From assembly GCA_016706055.1 (NCBI GenBank), contig JADJKL010000001.1, positions 434,001-498,000 of the forward strand: DNA of 64,000 nucleotides, given 5' to 3'. Under the pieces are notes generated by a model. It did no database searches and was not told the DNA's origin. It saw only the letters and a list, made by a program, of their open reading frames with translations. Origin of the DNA: Chitinophagaceae bacterium (lineage in GTDB: Bacteria > Bacteroidota > Bacteroidia > Chitinophagales > Chitinophagaceae). This document shows, in pieces, positions 19,248 through 29,340 of the stretch. The position numbers were made by a program, and so were the translations under genes. Every line of letters begins with the position of its first letter. The first letter of the stretch is position 1.

Positions 19248-22200
19248 TTAAAATGTTACCCGCACTCCCAATACATATGATTTTGGTGTAGGATAGTTTC
19301 CTGCAAAAATTCCATTGCCTTTTGGCTCAGGTGAATTACCGCTGAATTTTGTTATGTAAAAAAGATTATTTGCATTCAAAAAAACTCTGGCATTTGAGAG
19401 CACTCTTGTTTTTGAAAGTAACTCTTTTCCAAAGTCATACGACAGTGTAATTTCCCTGCAGGCGAGGTAATCTCCTTTTTCATAAAAGTTTGAATTATTT
19501 CCTTGTAATACGGAACCTGCATTGTTACCTCTTGTCAGATTTTTTTTGCCGTTTGGTGCACCTACCTGATCTGCCCAATATACTTTTGGTATATCATTCC
19601 TTGAATTATCACCAGAAAAACCCTCCTTACTCAAATTCATAAAATTAAAAGTACCCTGGTAATTACCAAGTACCCTTGTTACCAGATCATTATATAAAAT
19701 ATGACCAACAGCAAAATCAAATCGTGTATAAAAGGAAAAACGTTTGTACGACACTGTGGTTGAAAAACCACCTGTATATTTCGGATTAATATTTCCAATA
19801 TATACCTGATCTCTTGAATCAATTGTATCATTTCTATCTACATCCATCCAATTTACATCACCTGCTGTTATTTTACCTGCACCAAATGCAAGACCGGGTC
19901 CGGTAATATTTGCTACCGCATCATACCTGGTGTTTGCAATCTTCACTACCTCAGCTGCATCCTGGAAAATAGATAATTGCTTATATGCATAGACGGCGCC
20001 TAATGGTTGTCCTTCCTGCAATCCACTTACCCAAATTACTTTTCCCTGGCTTTCATCATATATCTGAAAACCACCCTGCCTGTTGTTCTCATTGCCATTG
20101 AATGGAAGTTTTAAAATTTTATTCTTTACAAAAGAAATATTGGCCCCTGCATCAATGTTTATACCACTTTTCGATCTTAGAATATTTGCATTTACTGTAA
20201 ACTCGTATCCTTTATTCTGGAAGGTGCCAAGGTTTGTTCTTATAGAATTAAATCCCGTATAGCTTGGAAGGGTAAGGTTTGTTAACAAATCACTTGTTTC
20301 CCTGTTATAGTAATCAAATATTAATGTAATCTTGTTATTTAAGAATCCAGCCTCTAAACCTACATCTATTTGTGCACTTTTTTCCCATCGTAAACCGCTA
20401 TTTATTATTCCGGTATTTAAAAAACCAAGACCACCATTATAATTTCCCTGGCTACCATAGGCACCCTGTACTTCATAATCACCAATACCCGCTACATTTC
20501 CATTTACTCCATAACTTACTCTTGGCTTTAAAGTTGAAATAACGTTGGCAATAGAACTTGATTTAAAAAACTGTTCATTATGAATATTCCATCCTGCTGA
20601 TAGCCCTGGAAAGAAACCCCAGCGGTTGTCTTTTGCCAGACTGGAAATACCGTCTGCCCTGTACAATACGGTTAACAAATAACGTTGATCATAATTATAA
20701 TTTACCGTTCCGAAATGCGAAATGATGCGATTTTCTGATTTAGAACTGAAATTACTGCCAGCATTAAAAACCGTTGACGCATTTACTGTAGGAATATCAT
20801 CTGTAGGTGCCCCGGAACCAGATACCTGCGAATTTAAGGACCTCTGTACGAACGACTCAACAGCCCACATGGCATCTACATTATGTTTATTTCCTATACT
20901 TTTGCTGTAATTAATAAGTGCATTATACTGTTGCTGAACAGTCCTGTTTTGAGACCAGGCTGCCGGTCTTGAAGTATTAAATCCCTGAGGGTTTGTATAT
21001 AATTGGGTATAGGTTTGCGTAGCTTTTGTAAATGATTCATTAATCGCTTCGAAAAGATATATATTACCAGAGACTTTTACGTATAGACCTTTTAAGATAT
21101 CATATTTCAACGATGCATTTCCTGTGATCCTGTTCACTTCATTTCTTCTGAAGTTTTTATCCAACCAGTAAAGTGGGTTGCCATCTGTAATTCCATTACC
21201 GGGATTAGGTTTTGTTTTTGCCGAATCAAGCCATGGGTTCATAGTTGGCCAAATGGAAACATTTCTATAAAGCGTATTAACATCGCCGCCTAGTAAACCA
21301 AATCCAGATGAAGTAGAGAAAGTAGCTCCACTGGATATCTCAAGGTTTGGTTTGATTTTATAAGAACCGTTGAGGGTGCCCGAATATTTTTTATAATCCG
21401 AACCAACAATCACACCATCTTCATTGTAGTAATCAAAGCTTGCAAAATATTTTCCTTTATCATTACCACCTAATACATTTACATAATGGTCATTGGTATT
21501 TGTATTCTGAAAAAGAATATCTTTTATTTCTCCGCCATGGTCTTTAAAAATTATTGTACCACCATAAGGATCTCCAACAGTATCCCAGCCAGCCTGCAAT
21601 AAATAGGAAGTTGTTGCATCAAAACGCCTGATGTCAAATAGTTCCAGATCAGCTGCACCGGTTAATAACCCAAATCCTCTTTGTGAGTTTACCTGAGCTA
21701 AAGTTCTTTGTGAGTTTAAATGACCAAGTCTTCCGTAATAAACATAATCTTTGGCATTCATATAAGTATAATCAGGCCTGTCTGTATTATAACCTCTTAC
21801 ATATTTATAAGAAACTTCGGCTTTACCGACTTTTCCTTTTTTAGTAGAAATAAGAATCACACCATTATTAGCTCTTGCACCATAAATGGCTGTGGAAGCT
21901 GCATCTTTTAATAATTCAATAGATTCGATGTCATCTGGGGATATATCATTCAGCGATCTGATAATTCCATCCACTACGACCAATGGAGAACCCGGACTGT
22001 TAATGGAAGCTCCGCCTCTTAATAATATTGAAGGAGAAGCACCTGGTGCGCCGGTATTATTAACAACCGTAAGTCCGGCAAGTGAACCCTGCAATGCTGT
22101 TCCTACATTTGAACGGGGAGCACTGGCCAGCACTTCCTTATCTAATTTTCCAATAGCAGTAGTAATATTTCTTCGTGACTGAGTTCCATAACCCACAACG

Positions 22201-22520
22201 ACAACCTCCCCAAGATTAGATACATCTGTCTTTAATGTAAGGTTAATAGTTGTAGAGCCAGTAAACTTTACTTCCTGCGAAGAATAGCCGATAAAAGAAA
22301 AAACCAACACATCATTTTGTGATGCTTCAATTGAAAATTCGCCAGCAGTGTTAGTTTGTGTACCAGTAGTTTTGCCTTTCACAGTAATGCTTACCCCGGA
22401 TAATGGTTGATTATCCTCTGACAATACCTTACCAGAAATTTTTTGAGATTGCGACCAGACAGTCGCAGCAAGAAGAAAGCAAGCAATTAGTAGCCAAACT
22501 TTCAATTGAGTAGATTTCAT
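19248..22520 (-). CDS. SusC/RagA family TonB-linked outer-membrane transporter
   Basis: 1090 aa TonB-dependent transporter. Signal peptide (~1-23); residues ~28-105 form a carboxypeptidase-regulatory-like domain (SGKVLSEDNQPLSGVSI); then the plug domain with LLRGGASINSPGSPLVVVDG and IESIELLKDAASTAIYGARA, and a long beta barrel ending in VLGVRVTF with the C-terminal Phe expected for BAM insertion. Works with SusD to import oligosaccharides. First gene of the operon; a perfect palindrome lies 24 bp before its ATG. Confidence 0.96.
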   Translation of the reverse strand: MKSTQLKVWLLIACFLLAATVWSQSQKISGKVLSEDNQPLSGVSITVKGKTTGTQTNTAGEFSIEASQNDVLVFSFIGYSSQEVKFTGSTTINLTLKTDVSNLGEVVVVGYGTQSRRNITTAIGKLDKEVLASAPRSNVGTALQGSLAGLTVVNNTGAPGASPSILLRGGASINSPGSPLVVVDGIIRSLNDISPDDIESIELLKDAASTAIYGARANNGVILISTKKGKVGKAEVSYKYVRGYNTDRPDYTYMNAKDYVYYGRLGHLNSQRTLAQVNSQRGFGLLTGAADLELFDIRRFDATTSYLLQAGWDTVGDPYGGTIIFKDHGGEIKDILFQNTNTNDHYVNVLGGNDKGKYFASFDYYNEDGVIVGSDYKKYSGTLNGSYKIKPNLEISSGATFSTSSGFGLLGGDVNTLYRNVSIWPTMNPWLDSAKTKPNPGNGITDGNPLYWLDKNFRRNEVNRITGNASLKYDILKGLYVKVSGNIYLFEAINESFTKATQTYTQLYTNPQGFNTSRPAAWSQNRTVQQQYNALINYSKSIGNKHNVDAMWAVESFVQRSLNSQVSGSGAPTDDIPTVNASTVFNAGSNFSSKSENRIISHFGTVNYNYDQRYLLTVLYRADGISSLAKDNRWGFFPGLSAGWNIHNEQFFKSSSIANVISTLKPRVSYGVNGNVAGIGDYEVQGAYGSQGNYNGGLGFLNTGIINSGLRWEKSAQIDVGLEAGFLNNKITLIFDYYNRETSDLLTNLTLPSYTGFNSIRTNLGTFQNKGYEFTVNANILRSKSGINIDAGANISFVKNKILKLPFNGNENNRQGGFQIYDESQGKVIWVSGLQEGQPLGAVYAYKQLSIFQDAAEVVKIANTRYDAVANITGPGLAFGAGKITAGDVNWMDVDRNDTIDSRDQVYIGNINPKYTGGFSTTVSYKRFSFYTRFDFAVGHILYNDLVTRVLGNYQGTFNFMNLSKEGFSGDNSRNDIPKVYWADQVGAPNGKKNLTRGNNAGSVLQGNNSNFYEKGDYLACREITLSYDFGKELLSKTRVLSNARVFLNANNLFYITKFSGNSPEPKGNGIFAGNYPTPKSYVLGVRVTF

Positions 22521-22543
22521 AACAGCAGTTTTTTAGTTAATTG

Positions 22544-22562
22544 TATTATGTATGACATAATA
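22544..22562. promoter_or_regulatory. Candidate GntR/FadR-type operator in the susC/regulator intergenic region
   Basis: TATTATGT-ATG-ACATAATA is a perfect 8-bp inverted repeat with a 3-bp spacer, and its centre (TATGTATGACATA) fits the T-GT-N-AC-A pattern of FadR-subfamily operators. It lies 24 bp upstream of the susC ATG and 144 bp upstream of the divergent regulator. A possible minus-strand promoter (TTTTG ... TATCTTTA, Bacteroidota -33/-7 like) sits just upstream at about 22563-22595, so binding would block susC transcription (inference). Confidence 0.5.
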
Positions 22563-22705
22563 AAGATAAAAGGATTTAATTATCTTTAACAAAAGAAATT
22601 TCATCAAATTATTTAAATCATTGAAAATCAGCAAAAAATATATACTATAATTATAATTGATGCCTACTTTCGTATTAAGTACTACATATTAAACTCATTG
22701 AAACC

Positions 22706-23403
22706 GTGAATAATACCTTTAAATCAATAGAAAATGTAAGCCTGGTTGATAGGGTCGAATCAAACCTGGTTCTGCTTCTTCAACAACAAAAATTAAAAGT
22801 TGGGGACTCAATACCAACGGAATTGGAGTTAACTGAAATGCTAGGCGTAAGCAGAACTGTTGTCAGAGAAGCATTAATGAGATTAAGATTAATGGGACTT
22901 ATTGAATCAAAAAGAAAAAAGGTTCTGTTATCACAAGTCCTGATCTATTTGGGAATATGAGCAAAAGCATGAATCCTCATATTCTTTCACCTGAAACCCT
23001 TAGAGAAATTTTTGAAATCAGGCTGGTTTTAGAAATCGGAATGGCTGACCTTCTTTTCCATAGGGTTTCAAAAGAAGATATCAAGATATTACATGAAATA
23101 GTTGACGATGAACCACCGTCAACACAACAGCATTTATTTGTTGCGGAGCATGAAATTACCTTTCATGGAAAATTGTACGAAATAACTGGAAACGAAACGT
23201 TGAAAAAATTTCAAAAATTATTATTGCCGGTTTTTGACTACGTTCATAAAAGTGGCCTATTAAAAAAACAAGATTTACCTAAAATGTTTGTATCACATAA
23301 GGAACTGGTAAATATTTTAGAAAGTGGCACCCCAGAGCAATTTAGAAATGGAATGCGTAGCCATTTGGAAAATCATTTTAAAAGATTATTCGATTTAACG
23401 TAG
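22706..23403 (+). CDS. GntR-family regulator, FadR/FCD subfamily (single frameshift)
   Basis: Winged helix at residues ~10-75 (GDSIPTELELTEMLGVSRTVVREALMRL is the recognition region) followed by an all-helical FCD ligand-binding domain (LREIFEIRLVLEIGMADLLF, HEITFHGKLYEITGN with metal-binding His residues). The frame breaks at 22915-22920 (six A): one extra base joins SKRKK to GSVITSPDLFGNMSKSM and gives ~233 aa. Transcribed away from susC, so it is the likely local repressor; the effector could be sialic acid, as for NanR-type FCD regulators (inference). Confidence 0.82.
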
Positions 23404-23804
23404 GTTATTACAAGTTCTTGTTTCTAAAACAGGGTTTTCAATCTTATACTTTCCCCTTATTTGTTTCATATCCTCACCTACTTTTCGATACAAAATTTTT
23501 GCATAGTGTTGTATTGTCATAATACTTCTATGCACTAACATTTTACTTACAAAATCTATTGAAACCCCTTTTATAAAGGTTACTACAATAGCGAAATTGT
23601 GCCGGGCAAAGTGAAAAGCAGGGGCTTTGTATTTCCAAATACATACACAATTTCTTTTAAGCAACTATTCATTTTTTTATTGCTAAGAATCGCTAGTAAA
23701 CTCTTTTCATTAATAGACTGTGGATGATTATTGAACCTCTTCTCAATATCAGTCATCATAGCACTCATCCAAAACAATACAAAGCCATCATTAAGTGTAT
23801 ACAA
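23395..23804 (-). pseudogene. Tyrosine recombinase/integrase remnant
   Basis: Two overlapping minus-strand frames together give the C-terminal catalytic part of a phage-type integrase: HFARHNFAIVV (H-x-x-R box), VSKMLVHRSIMTIQHYAKI (second His and nucleophile Tyr). The frame changes around 23590-23660, and the N-terminal core-binding domain and first catalytic Arg are missing, so it is inactive. It abuts the regulator gene (9-bp convergent overlap) and marks one edge of the mobile region. Confidence 0.75.
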
Positions 23805-23806
23805 TT

Positions 23807-25291
23807 TTATTGTTCCATACTATATTTTAGCTTGCCATACTTTGGTTCCATAAATGCTTCGCATGACTGAAGATACTTTTCCATTGAATCAATATCTTCA
23901 CCATGCACAGTCGAACTAGATTCAAATATTTTTAATAACATTCTGATATACGTCTCTGCATCATTTTGCCGGGTTAGTTTTCTTAATGCACCCATGTAAT
24001 CTTCCCGGTATACTGTCGGAACAATAATTTTAGAAATGTTTTGAGAGGATAATTCTGCATTCATCATGATCCTGGCTATTCTCCCGTTGCCATCAATGAA
24101 AGGATGCACTTCGCTAATTAAGAACATTATATAGGCAGCTTTAGCAAACGGGTGACGCAATACATGGTACCATTCAAATCCTTTTTTCAATGTTCCCATT
24201 ACTAACGGCCATTCTACAAATTCTGTATTCCCGGCTCTATTATTCTTGTCCTTGAATTGGCCAGGGTTTTTGTCCTTTCTTGCAGACATAAGTATCGCAT
24301 GTCTGTTCAGCAATATCCCGATCAGTTCTTCTGCCGTCCGGGGACATACCGACATTTCTTTTTTATTGGAGGCTATCTTATAAGTTCCAAGCACGTCATG
24401 AGAATCTTCATTTCTTGCCGGCAAAGGTGTTGCTGTCAATATAATTTGCTTTGCTTCATCTATTTCAAAAACAGTTCCTTCAATATAGTTGGAAAAGTAA
24501 CTTTCGAAAAAAGCAAAATTCTGATAAGCTTTCAGGCTGACATTTTTTTCCGCAAACTGAGGATAATCATGACCGGATAAAGACTCATATAATTTTTCCA
24601 GCAGGCTTATTCTTCCCGAATCAAACGGCTCTCCTAATGCCCGGGCTTTGGCTACAGAAGATGAAAGTATCTTTGAAGTTTTAGTTGCCAGCAATGCCCC
24701 GATTATTTTATTGAGCTTTTCAAATTCTTTTTCCATCCCCAAAATGGCTGAAATCTTTTTGGCATCATCTCTTATTTCATTTAACCCAGCTTCACCTTTT
24801 AGCCTGATTACATTTTCCAGTCTTTCTTCCAATTGTTCCCTTGTCAGCGTTTTTGATTCTTCCCCTGCTTTTCTCGTTTGCTGCAGGTTTTCAAGAAATG
24901 CCCTGGCTTGCCCCGAAAGATAGAGTTCGTCAAAAAAAGGCAGGTCTCCTGCAATTGGCTCCTGTCCTTGCTGAAAATGTATAGTTAAACCGGGCAGGTA
25001 TATATTCTTGGTGTAAGAATAGGTCATATAAATATGGCCGCCGGGCGTAGGCTTGCACTCCAGGGCACTTCTATGACTTAATGAGGATTTCGGGTATTGA
25101 GCTGCCAGAATCCTGAACCAATTCCTTTTTATAATACTTTCAGGGGTATCTGTAAAATTGGTCGTGTATAATTTCGGCGCAATCTTTTTTGCGGCCTTTT
25201 CTTTTACTAATTGACTGATTTTTCTCGATTCCGCTTTATCGGAGGATCCAAATAGAATCTCTTGTAAGTGTACTGATTGATTTTTTTCCAT
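23807..25291 (-). CDS. Fic family protein (AMPylator-type)
   Basis: 494 aa. The Fic catalytic motif HPFIDGNGRIAR is complete (His396 to Arg407), and an upstream S267-NYI-E271-G272 fits the inhibitory [S/T]xxxE[G/N] motif of class II Fic proteins, so the enzyme is probably autoinhibited. Residues ~150-200 form a long charged helical stretch. Fic proteins transfer AMP or related groups onto protein hydroxyls; the target is unknown. No small antitoxin gene is seen next to it. Lies between the broken integrase and the mobilisation genes, so likely cargo of the element. Confidence 0.88.
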   Translation of the reverse strand: MEKNQSVHLQEILFGSSDKAESRKISQLVKEKAAKKIAPKLYTTNFTDTPESIIKRNWFRILAAQYPKSSLSHRSALECKPTPGGHIYMTYSYTKNIYLPGLTIHFQQGQEPIAGDLPFFDELYLSGQARAFLENLQQTRKAGEESKTLTREQLEERLENVIRLKGEAGLNEIRDDAKKISAILGMEKEFEKLNKIIGALLATKTSKILSSSVAKARALGEPFDSGRISLLEKLYESLSGHDYPQFAEKNVSLKAYQNFAFFESYFSNYIEGTVFEIDEAKQIILTATPLPARNEDSHDVLGTYKIASNKKEMSVCPRTAEELIGILLNRHAILMSARKDKNPGQFKDKNNRAGNTEFVEWPLVMGTLKKGFEWYHVLRHPFAKAAYIMFLISEVHPFIDGNGRIARIMMNAELSSQNISKIIVPTVYREDYMGALRKLTRQNDAETYIRMLLKIFESSSTVHGEDIDSMEKYLQSCEAFMEPKYGKLKYSMEQ

Positions 25292-25593
25292 TATATCGCC
25301 TATTTAAACTCAAATTTAAGAATATTTTCCATTATAAATAATATTGTTGATGAACATTTTCTATTATGTAGCGGATATTTTTCTATCACAATATAGTTAA
25401 ACCAATAAAATGAGAAATAATTCTATTAAATAACACTATTTGCCGAATATTTTCAATCAAATGTTAGATTTTTGTATCTGGAATGTGAGTTATAAAATCA
25501 CAAATAGGCTATAAAACATACATCCTATATCTCTTTTTCTATCAAAACAGACTTATGGCTGGGAATAATTGCGCCTGCCACCCAGCATAAAAC
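25292..25593. other. AT-rich intergenic region upstream of the Fic gene
   Basis: 302 bp without a supported gene. It probably holds the Fic promoter on the minus strand; ATTTTCTATTA-like and ATTTTCCATTA-like words recur a few times. I see no RNA gene or convincing terminator. Confidence 0.5.
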
Positions 25594-27579
25594 TTAATTC
25601 TTCTTAAGTACCGTCCCGGCCATCCCCGGATCATTCATAATCCTTTCCATCTCAACATTCACCAAATCTTCAATCTCCTGTTTTATCTGGACATAATTTA
25701 ATTGAATAATACCCGGGGTGACCTGCCGTACAATTGGTACTGGCTTGTATGCTTCTTGCTCTCTTTTTAAAGCCTGGTGATCGTTACTGATAGAATTATG
25801 AAATATCTTCAAATCAATTTTATTATCAGGATCATCAGCTACCATTCCTACAAACTCTCCCGAACTAAGTGATGAAATTTTAGAAGGTGGTAAAGCTGAC
25901 TCCAGTTGCTTGGACTTACTAATTGAAGTATCGTTTCGATTGATTGATAAACTGGTCCTGTCCTGCATGATTTTCCCGAAACGTTCGGAGAGTTGTTTGG
26001 CTGTCTCGCCGGTTACCTGCCCGGAAATAATATTGCCGGTGATATTCATAATCACATCGGCCTGGTCTTTTCCATAATCTTTTTTTAGCTGACTAAAATC
26101 CTGCACTCCCAAAGTAGTGGCTACTTTATTACTTCTGGCAGTCGCAATCAGGCTGTCCATGTTGTTCAGATAAACAGTAGGAAATTCATCAAACACAAGG
26201 CTTGATTTGAGCATGCCTTTTTTATTGACCATTTTAATAAGCCGGGAAATATATAATGACAACACTGCCCCATATACCTGTATCTTCTGCGGATTGTTGC
26301 CCATGCAGACAATCTTTGGTTCATTGGGATTATTAATATCGAGTGTAAAATCATTACCGGATAAAACATAGTATAGTTGTGGTGATGATAACCGGGCCAT
26401 CGCCACTTTAGCCGCAGCGATCTGTCCTTCCAGTTGTTCCATGACATCATTCATGTAAGCCGATACAAAAGGATTGATCAGTGCTTCAATTTCCTTTTCA
26501 GTTTTCAGGATTGTAAATAGTTTATCGTACTCCACCTGCATCAGTTCAATGACATGGGGCAGCGTACAAAATTCACCATCATTGTACCGCCGAAGAAACC
26601 AGATAATAGCTGTCAGAAAATTAATCGGCGATTCCACAAAAAAATCACCCTGCCGTTTGATCCATTCCCGGTTAAGCCCCATCAGAATTGTCCGGGCTGA
26701 TTCTGAAGCATCGGTAATGTCCAGCATGTTTTCTTTATCCAACGGATTACAACGATGTGTTCGTGAGAGATCTTCAAAATTGATGACATAAAACTGTGGG
26801 GGTGTTTTATACAGATGACGACATTTTAAATAATGGTTATAGGCAATGATGGAAAGATCATCGAATTTAAAATCATATACAAACAGGCAAAAACCTTTGC
26901 GGATATGCTGGGTGATAACATGACGGATGACAAAATAAGATTTACCCGCACCAGGTGAACCAAGAACCAATAGCGATCTGAATGGATTGATAATATTGAT
27001 CCAGCTTTTACGCACCTTTCCTTTCAGATGATACTCGGCCGGGAGATTAATGGAGTATTCATTCTGCAGTAATCGTTCTTCCTGCGGAAAGGTTTCATTT
27101 TCGGAATTGAAAATATCTTTGTTATTTAATTTTTGCCGGATAACCCGTGATACCAGATTACCACCGGTTAGTATGAGCAGGAATCCTGTTGCAGTGATCA
27201 ACATATAAATTACCGCACGGGTCTGCAACGGAGCCGTAAAATGCAAACCCAAATAGCTTAAAAAATAAAGCAATGCTCCTGTAATGATATAGGCAAAAGC
27301 GGTTTTATGATTAATATTTTCATCTTTCTTACCCCTTGCACCAAATAAGGAAATAATGAGCAATGCCAGAGCAATCAGTTTGGAGTTATTAAACCGATCG
27401 AAAAGTCCGGTATTCTGAATGTTGGTCAACAACCTGTCTGCTATTTCAGCGGTCAGCTCCCACTCTTTAAAAGCCTGGTAACAATAAAAATAAAAATGCA
27501 GTGCCAACACTACAATACTCATCAGCCTTGTCATATCGGTAATCTTCCTCAAGCCCTGTTCATTCTCACCTGTATTCAT
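25594..27579 (-). CDS. mobC: Type IV coupling protein, TraG/TraD family (MobC)
   Basis: 661 aa inner-membrane ATPase that links a relaxosome to a conjugation pore. Three to four N-terminal membrane segments (residues ~15-150), Walker A VLGSPGAGKSYFVI, Walker B SSLVFDEFPTVY, and a TraM-recognition-like C-terminal half (ATTLGVQDFSQLKKDYG). In Bacteroidota mobilisable elements it is encoded with MobA/MobB, as here. No other type IV secretion genes are in the window, so the element would need a helper. Confidence 0.9.
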   Translation of the reverse strand: MNTGENEQGLRKITDMTRLMSIVVLALHFYFYCYQAFKEWELTAEIADRLLTNIQNTGLFDRFNNSKLIALALLIISLFGARGKKDENINHKTAFAYIITGALLYFLSYLGLHFTAPLQTRAVIYMLITATGFLLILTGGNLVSRVIRQKLNNKDIFNSENETFPQEERLLQNEYSINLPAEYHLKGKVRKSWINIINPFRSLLVLGSPGAGKSYFVIRHVITQHIRKGFCLFVYDFKFDDLSIIAYNHYLKCRHLYKTPPQFYVINFEDLSRTHRCNPLDKENMLDITDASESARTILMGLNREWIKRQGDFFVESPINFLTAIIWFLRRYNDGEFCTLPHVIELMQVEYDKLFTILKTEKEIEALINPFVSAYMNDVMEQLEGQIAAAKVAMARLSSPQLYYVLSGNDFTLDINNPNEPKIVCMGNNPQKIQVYGAVLSLYISRLIKMVNKKGMLKSSLVFDEFPTVYLNNMDSLIATARSNKVATTLGVQDFSQLKKDYGKDQADVIMNITGNIISGQVTGETAKQLSERFGKIMQDRTSLSINRNDTSISKSKQLESALPPSKISSLSSGEFVGMVADDPDNKIDLKIFHNSISNDHQALKREQEAYKPVPIVRQVTPGIIQLNYVQIKQEIEDLVNVEMERIMNDPGMAGTVLKKN

Positions 27580-27616
27580 AGCCCTCCCCTTTTTCCTCCC
27601 CCGAAAGGGAAGTATT

Positions 27617-28879
27617 TTAAATTTTAAATTGTTTCTTTCTTTTGCGTTTTCTTTTCTTCAGTTGGTAAGGAGTATTCGTAGTTGAGCCTGCAGTTGAATA
27701 AAGGATGTCAGGAATATTTAACTCTCCTTGCTGCGAAGGCGAAACTCCTGCCTCCTTTAACGCATCATCGGACTGCCGGATATTTTTCTTTTCACCAGCC
27801 AAATCAATAGTTAGCCCCGGCTCCGAATGACTGGTACGTTCCAAAATCATTTTGGCACTATACGCTTTACCCAAATCACTTCCGTTGAAAACAGATTTGG
27901 TTTGATGATCCACATACGTGATACCGTAGATTATTCCTTCTTTATTTTGTCTGAGTACAACACTTATCCGTTCTCTATTTAAATCGCTTATCAATTGCTG
28001 CAATCCCGCACCCGTTTTTTTTAGTAAAGCATAATCAATCGATGTCCGCAATCTCTTAGCATAAGGTTGTTTCAGTTTTTCATTTTCTGAAAATCTTTTT
28101 TCCAGATTCTTCAAGGTGGGTTTCATATAAAACAAACTGGCTTTAATAGGCGTTCCAATTTTATTTCCTTTTTCATCCAGTACCCGAAACAAAATTCCAT
28201 TGTGCAGGTAAGTATGAGAATCCTCCCCACATCTGTCTGCGGTTACGTTATACAATTTCAAAATAGCATTTAGTTCAGCCAGCGAACCATATTTGTATTG
28301 CGGAATAACGATGCCTAATATATTTGAGATAGCGGCTTTTGTAGGTCTCTTTCCCGGATTTATTTTTTTGGCATTGACAGGCGACAACTTTAAAGCATCA
28401 GTGAGCCTTTTACACTCTGCCTTTACCAATCCAAACTCCATCTCAATTTCCTTACGGGCAACTTCCGATTGATTACGTCCCATGTTGTGCATTGAGATAC
28501 GATTACCATCCCGCTGAATATTCGTGCTGACAATATGTATATGCGGATGCCCGGTGTCAACATGCCGGTAAACCAGATACGGTTGTTCACCAAAGCCGAT
28601 GCGTTTCATATAACTGTCAGCGATAGCCTTCATTTTATCATTATCAAGCTTCTCAGAAGGATCAAAATTCAAAGACACATGCAAGGTATTGGTGGTTGTT
28701 CTTTCGTTCAGCGAAGTAAGCTTTTCAAATGTCCCTGCCTTTTCATAAAAATTCATCTTGCCCGCATCCTTTAAAAAATTAGCGGCCGACAGGATTTCTG
28801 CCTGTCCCTGCTGCACTTTTTTCTCATTATAATTCAGTGCCTTGCCGATACTTTTTCCGGTATTTATTCTTGCAACCAT
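27617..28879 (-). CDS. mobB: Relaxase/mobilisation protein (MobB)
   Basis: 420 aa relaxase. The metal-binding three-His motif is clear: HVDTGHPHIHIVSTN. The candidate nicking tyrosine lies in the N-terminal GKALNYNEKKVQQG. The C-terminal ~200 residues are helical and Lys-rich, ending KKRKRKRKKQF, which suits DNA binding. It would nick and carry the transferred strand from an oriT upstream of mobA. Start overlaps the mobA end by 16 bp. Confidence 0.92.
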   Translation of the reverse strand: MVARINTGKSIGKALNYNEKKVQQGQAEILSAANFLKDAGKMNFYEKAGTFEKLTSLNERTTTNTLHVSLNFDPSEKLDNDKMKAIADSYMKRIGFGEQPYLVYRHVDTGHPHIHIVSTNIQRDGNRISMHNMGRNQSEVARKEIEMEFGLVKAECKRLTDALKLSPVNAKKINPGKRPTKAAISNILGIVIPQYKYGSLAELNAILKLYNVTADRCGEDSHTYLHNGILFRVLDEKGNKIGTPIKASLFYMKPTLKNLEKRFSENEKLKQPYAKRLRTSIDYALLKKTGAGLQQLISDLNRERISVVLRQNKEGIIYGITYVDHQTKSVFNGSDLGKAYSAKMILERTSHSEPGLTIDLAGEKKNIRQSDDALKEAGVSPSQQGELNIPDILYSTAGSTTNTPYQLKKRKRKRKKQFKI

Positions 28880-29256
28880 TTTCCCGACATTTCCCCAATT
28901 TTCAAATTGATTTCATTTACTTTTTCAGTGAATTTTTCCTGGTCGTCTTTAGATCGCAAAGCCAGTGCTTTTATCTCCTGAAAATGACTCGCTGTATGCA
29001 GTCTTTTTACCAGTTGATTGAAGTTGCTACCGATAGCTGATAATTCGTTTCGTAACCGGACCAATTCTGTCATTAAATCATCAACAGACTGATCTCTGGT
29101 ATAAACAGTTACCGGCTTTTCCAGCAACACAAACCGGATATACTCGCTTAATTTTTTCTTGGTAGTCGCCTTAAAGGAAATAGTTACTTTACTGTATTCC
29201 TCCGGTTTAAAACGCACTGTCACCTTCCTCGTAAGATTTGATTTCTCTTGGTTCAT
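28864..29256 (-). CDS. mobA: Plasmid mobilisation accessory protein (MobA, ribbon-helix-helix type)
   Basis: 130 aa: N-terminal RHH-like region (VTVRFKPEEYSKV, then KKKLSEYIRFVLL) followed by a coiled-coil helix pair with LRNELSAIGSNFNQLVKRLH, the pattern of Bacteroidota MobA/MobC accessory proteins that help the relaxase at oriT. First gene of the mob operon; 16-bp overlap with mobB. Confidence 0.85.
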   Translation of the reverse strand: MNQEKSNLTRKVTVRFKPEEYSKVTISFKATTKKKLSEYIRFVLLEKPVTVYTRDQSVDDLMTELVRLRNELSAIGSNFNQLVKRLHTASHFQEIKALALRSKDDQEKFTEKVNEINLKIGEMSGKWLQE

Positions 29257-29316
29257 ATCCTCACATTATCTTTTCTAATTCCCCGAAAACGACCCCGGAG
29301 TGAAAGGGTAAAATTC

Positions 29317-29333
29317 CGTTTGTCCGACAAACG
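29317..29333. other. Candidate oriT inverted repeat
   Basis: CGTTTGT-CCG-ACAAACG: perfect 7-bp arms with a 3-bp spacer, 61 bp upstream of the mobA start, where oriT is expected for mob operons. A second short palindrome (CCGTC-A-GACGG) follows at about 29347-29357 and recurs at about 29484-29494. The nick site is not assignable from sequence alone. Confidence 0.45.
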
Positions 29334-29340
29334 TACATTT

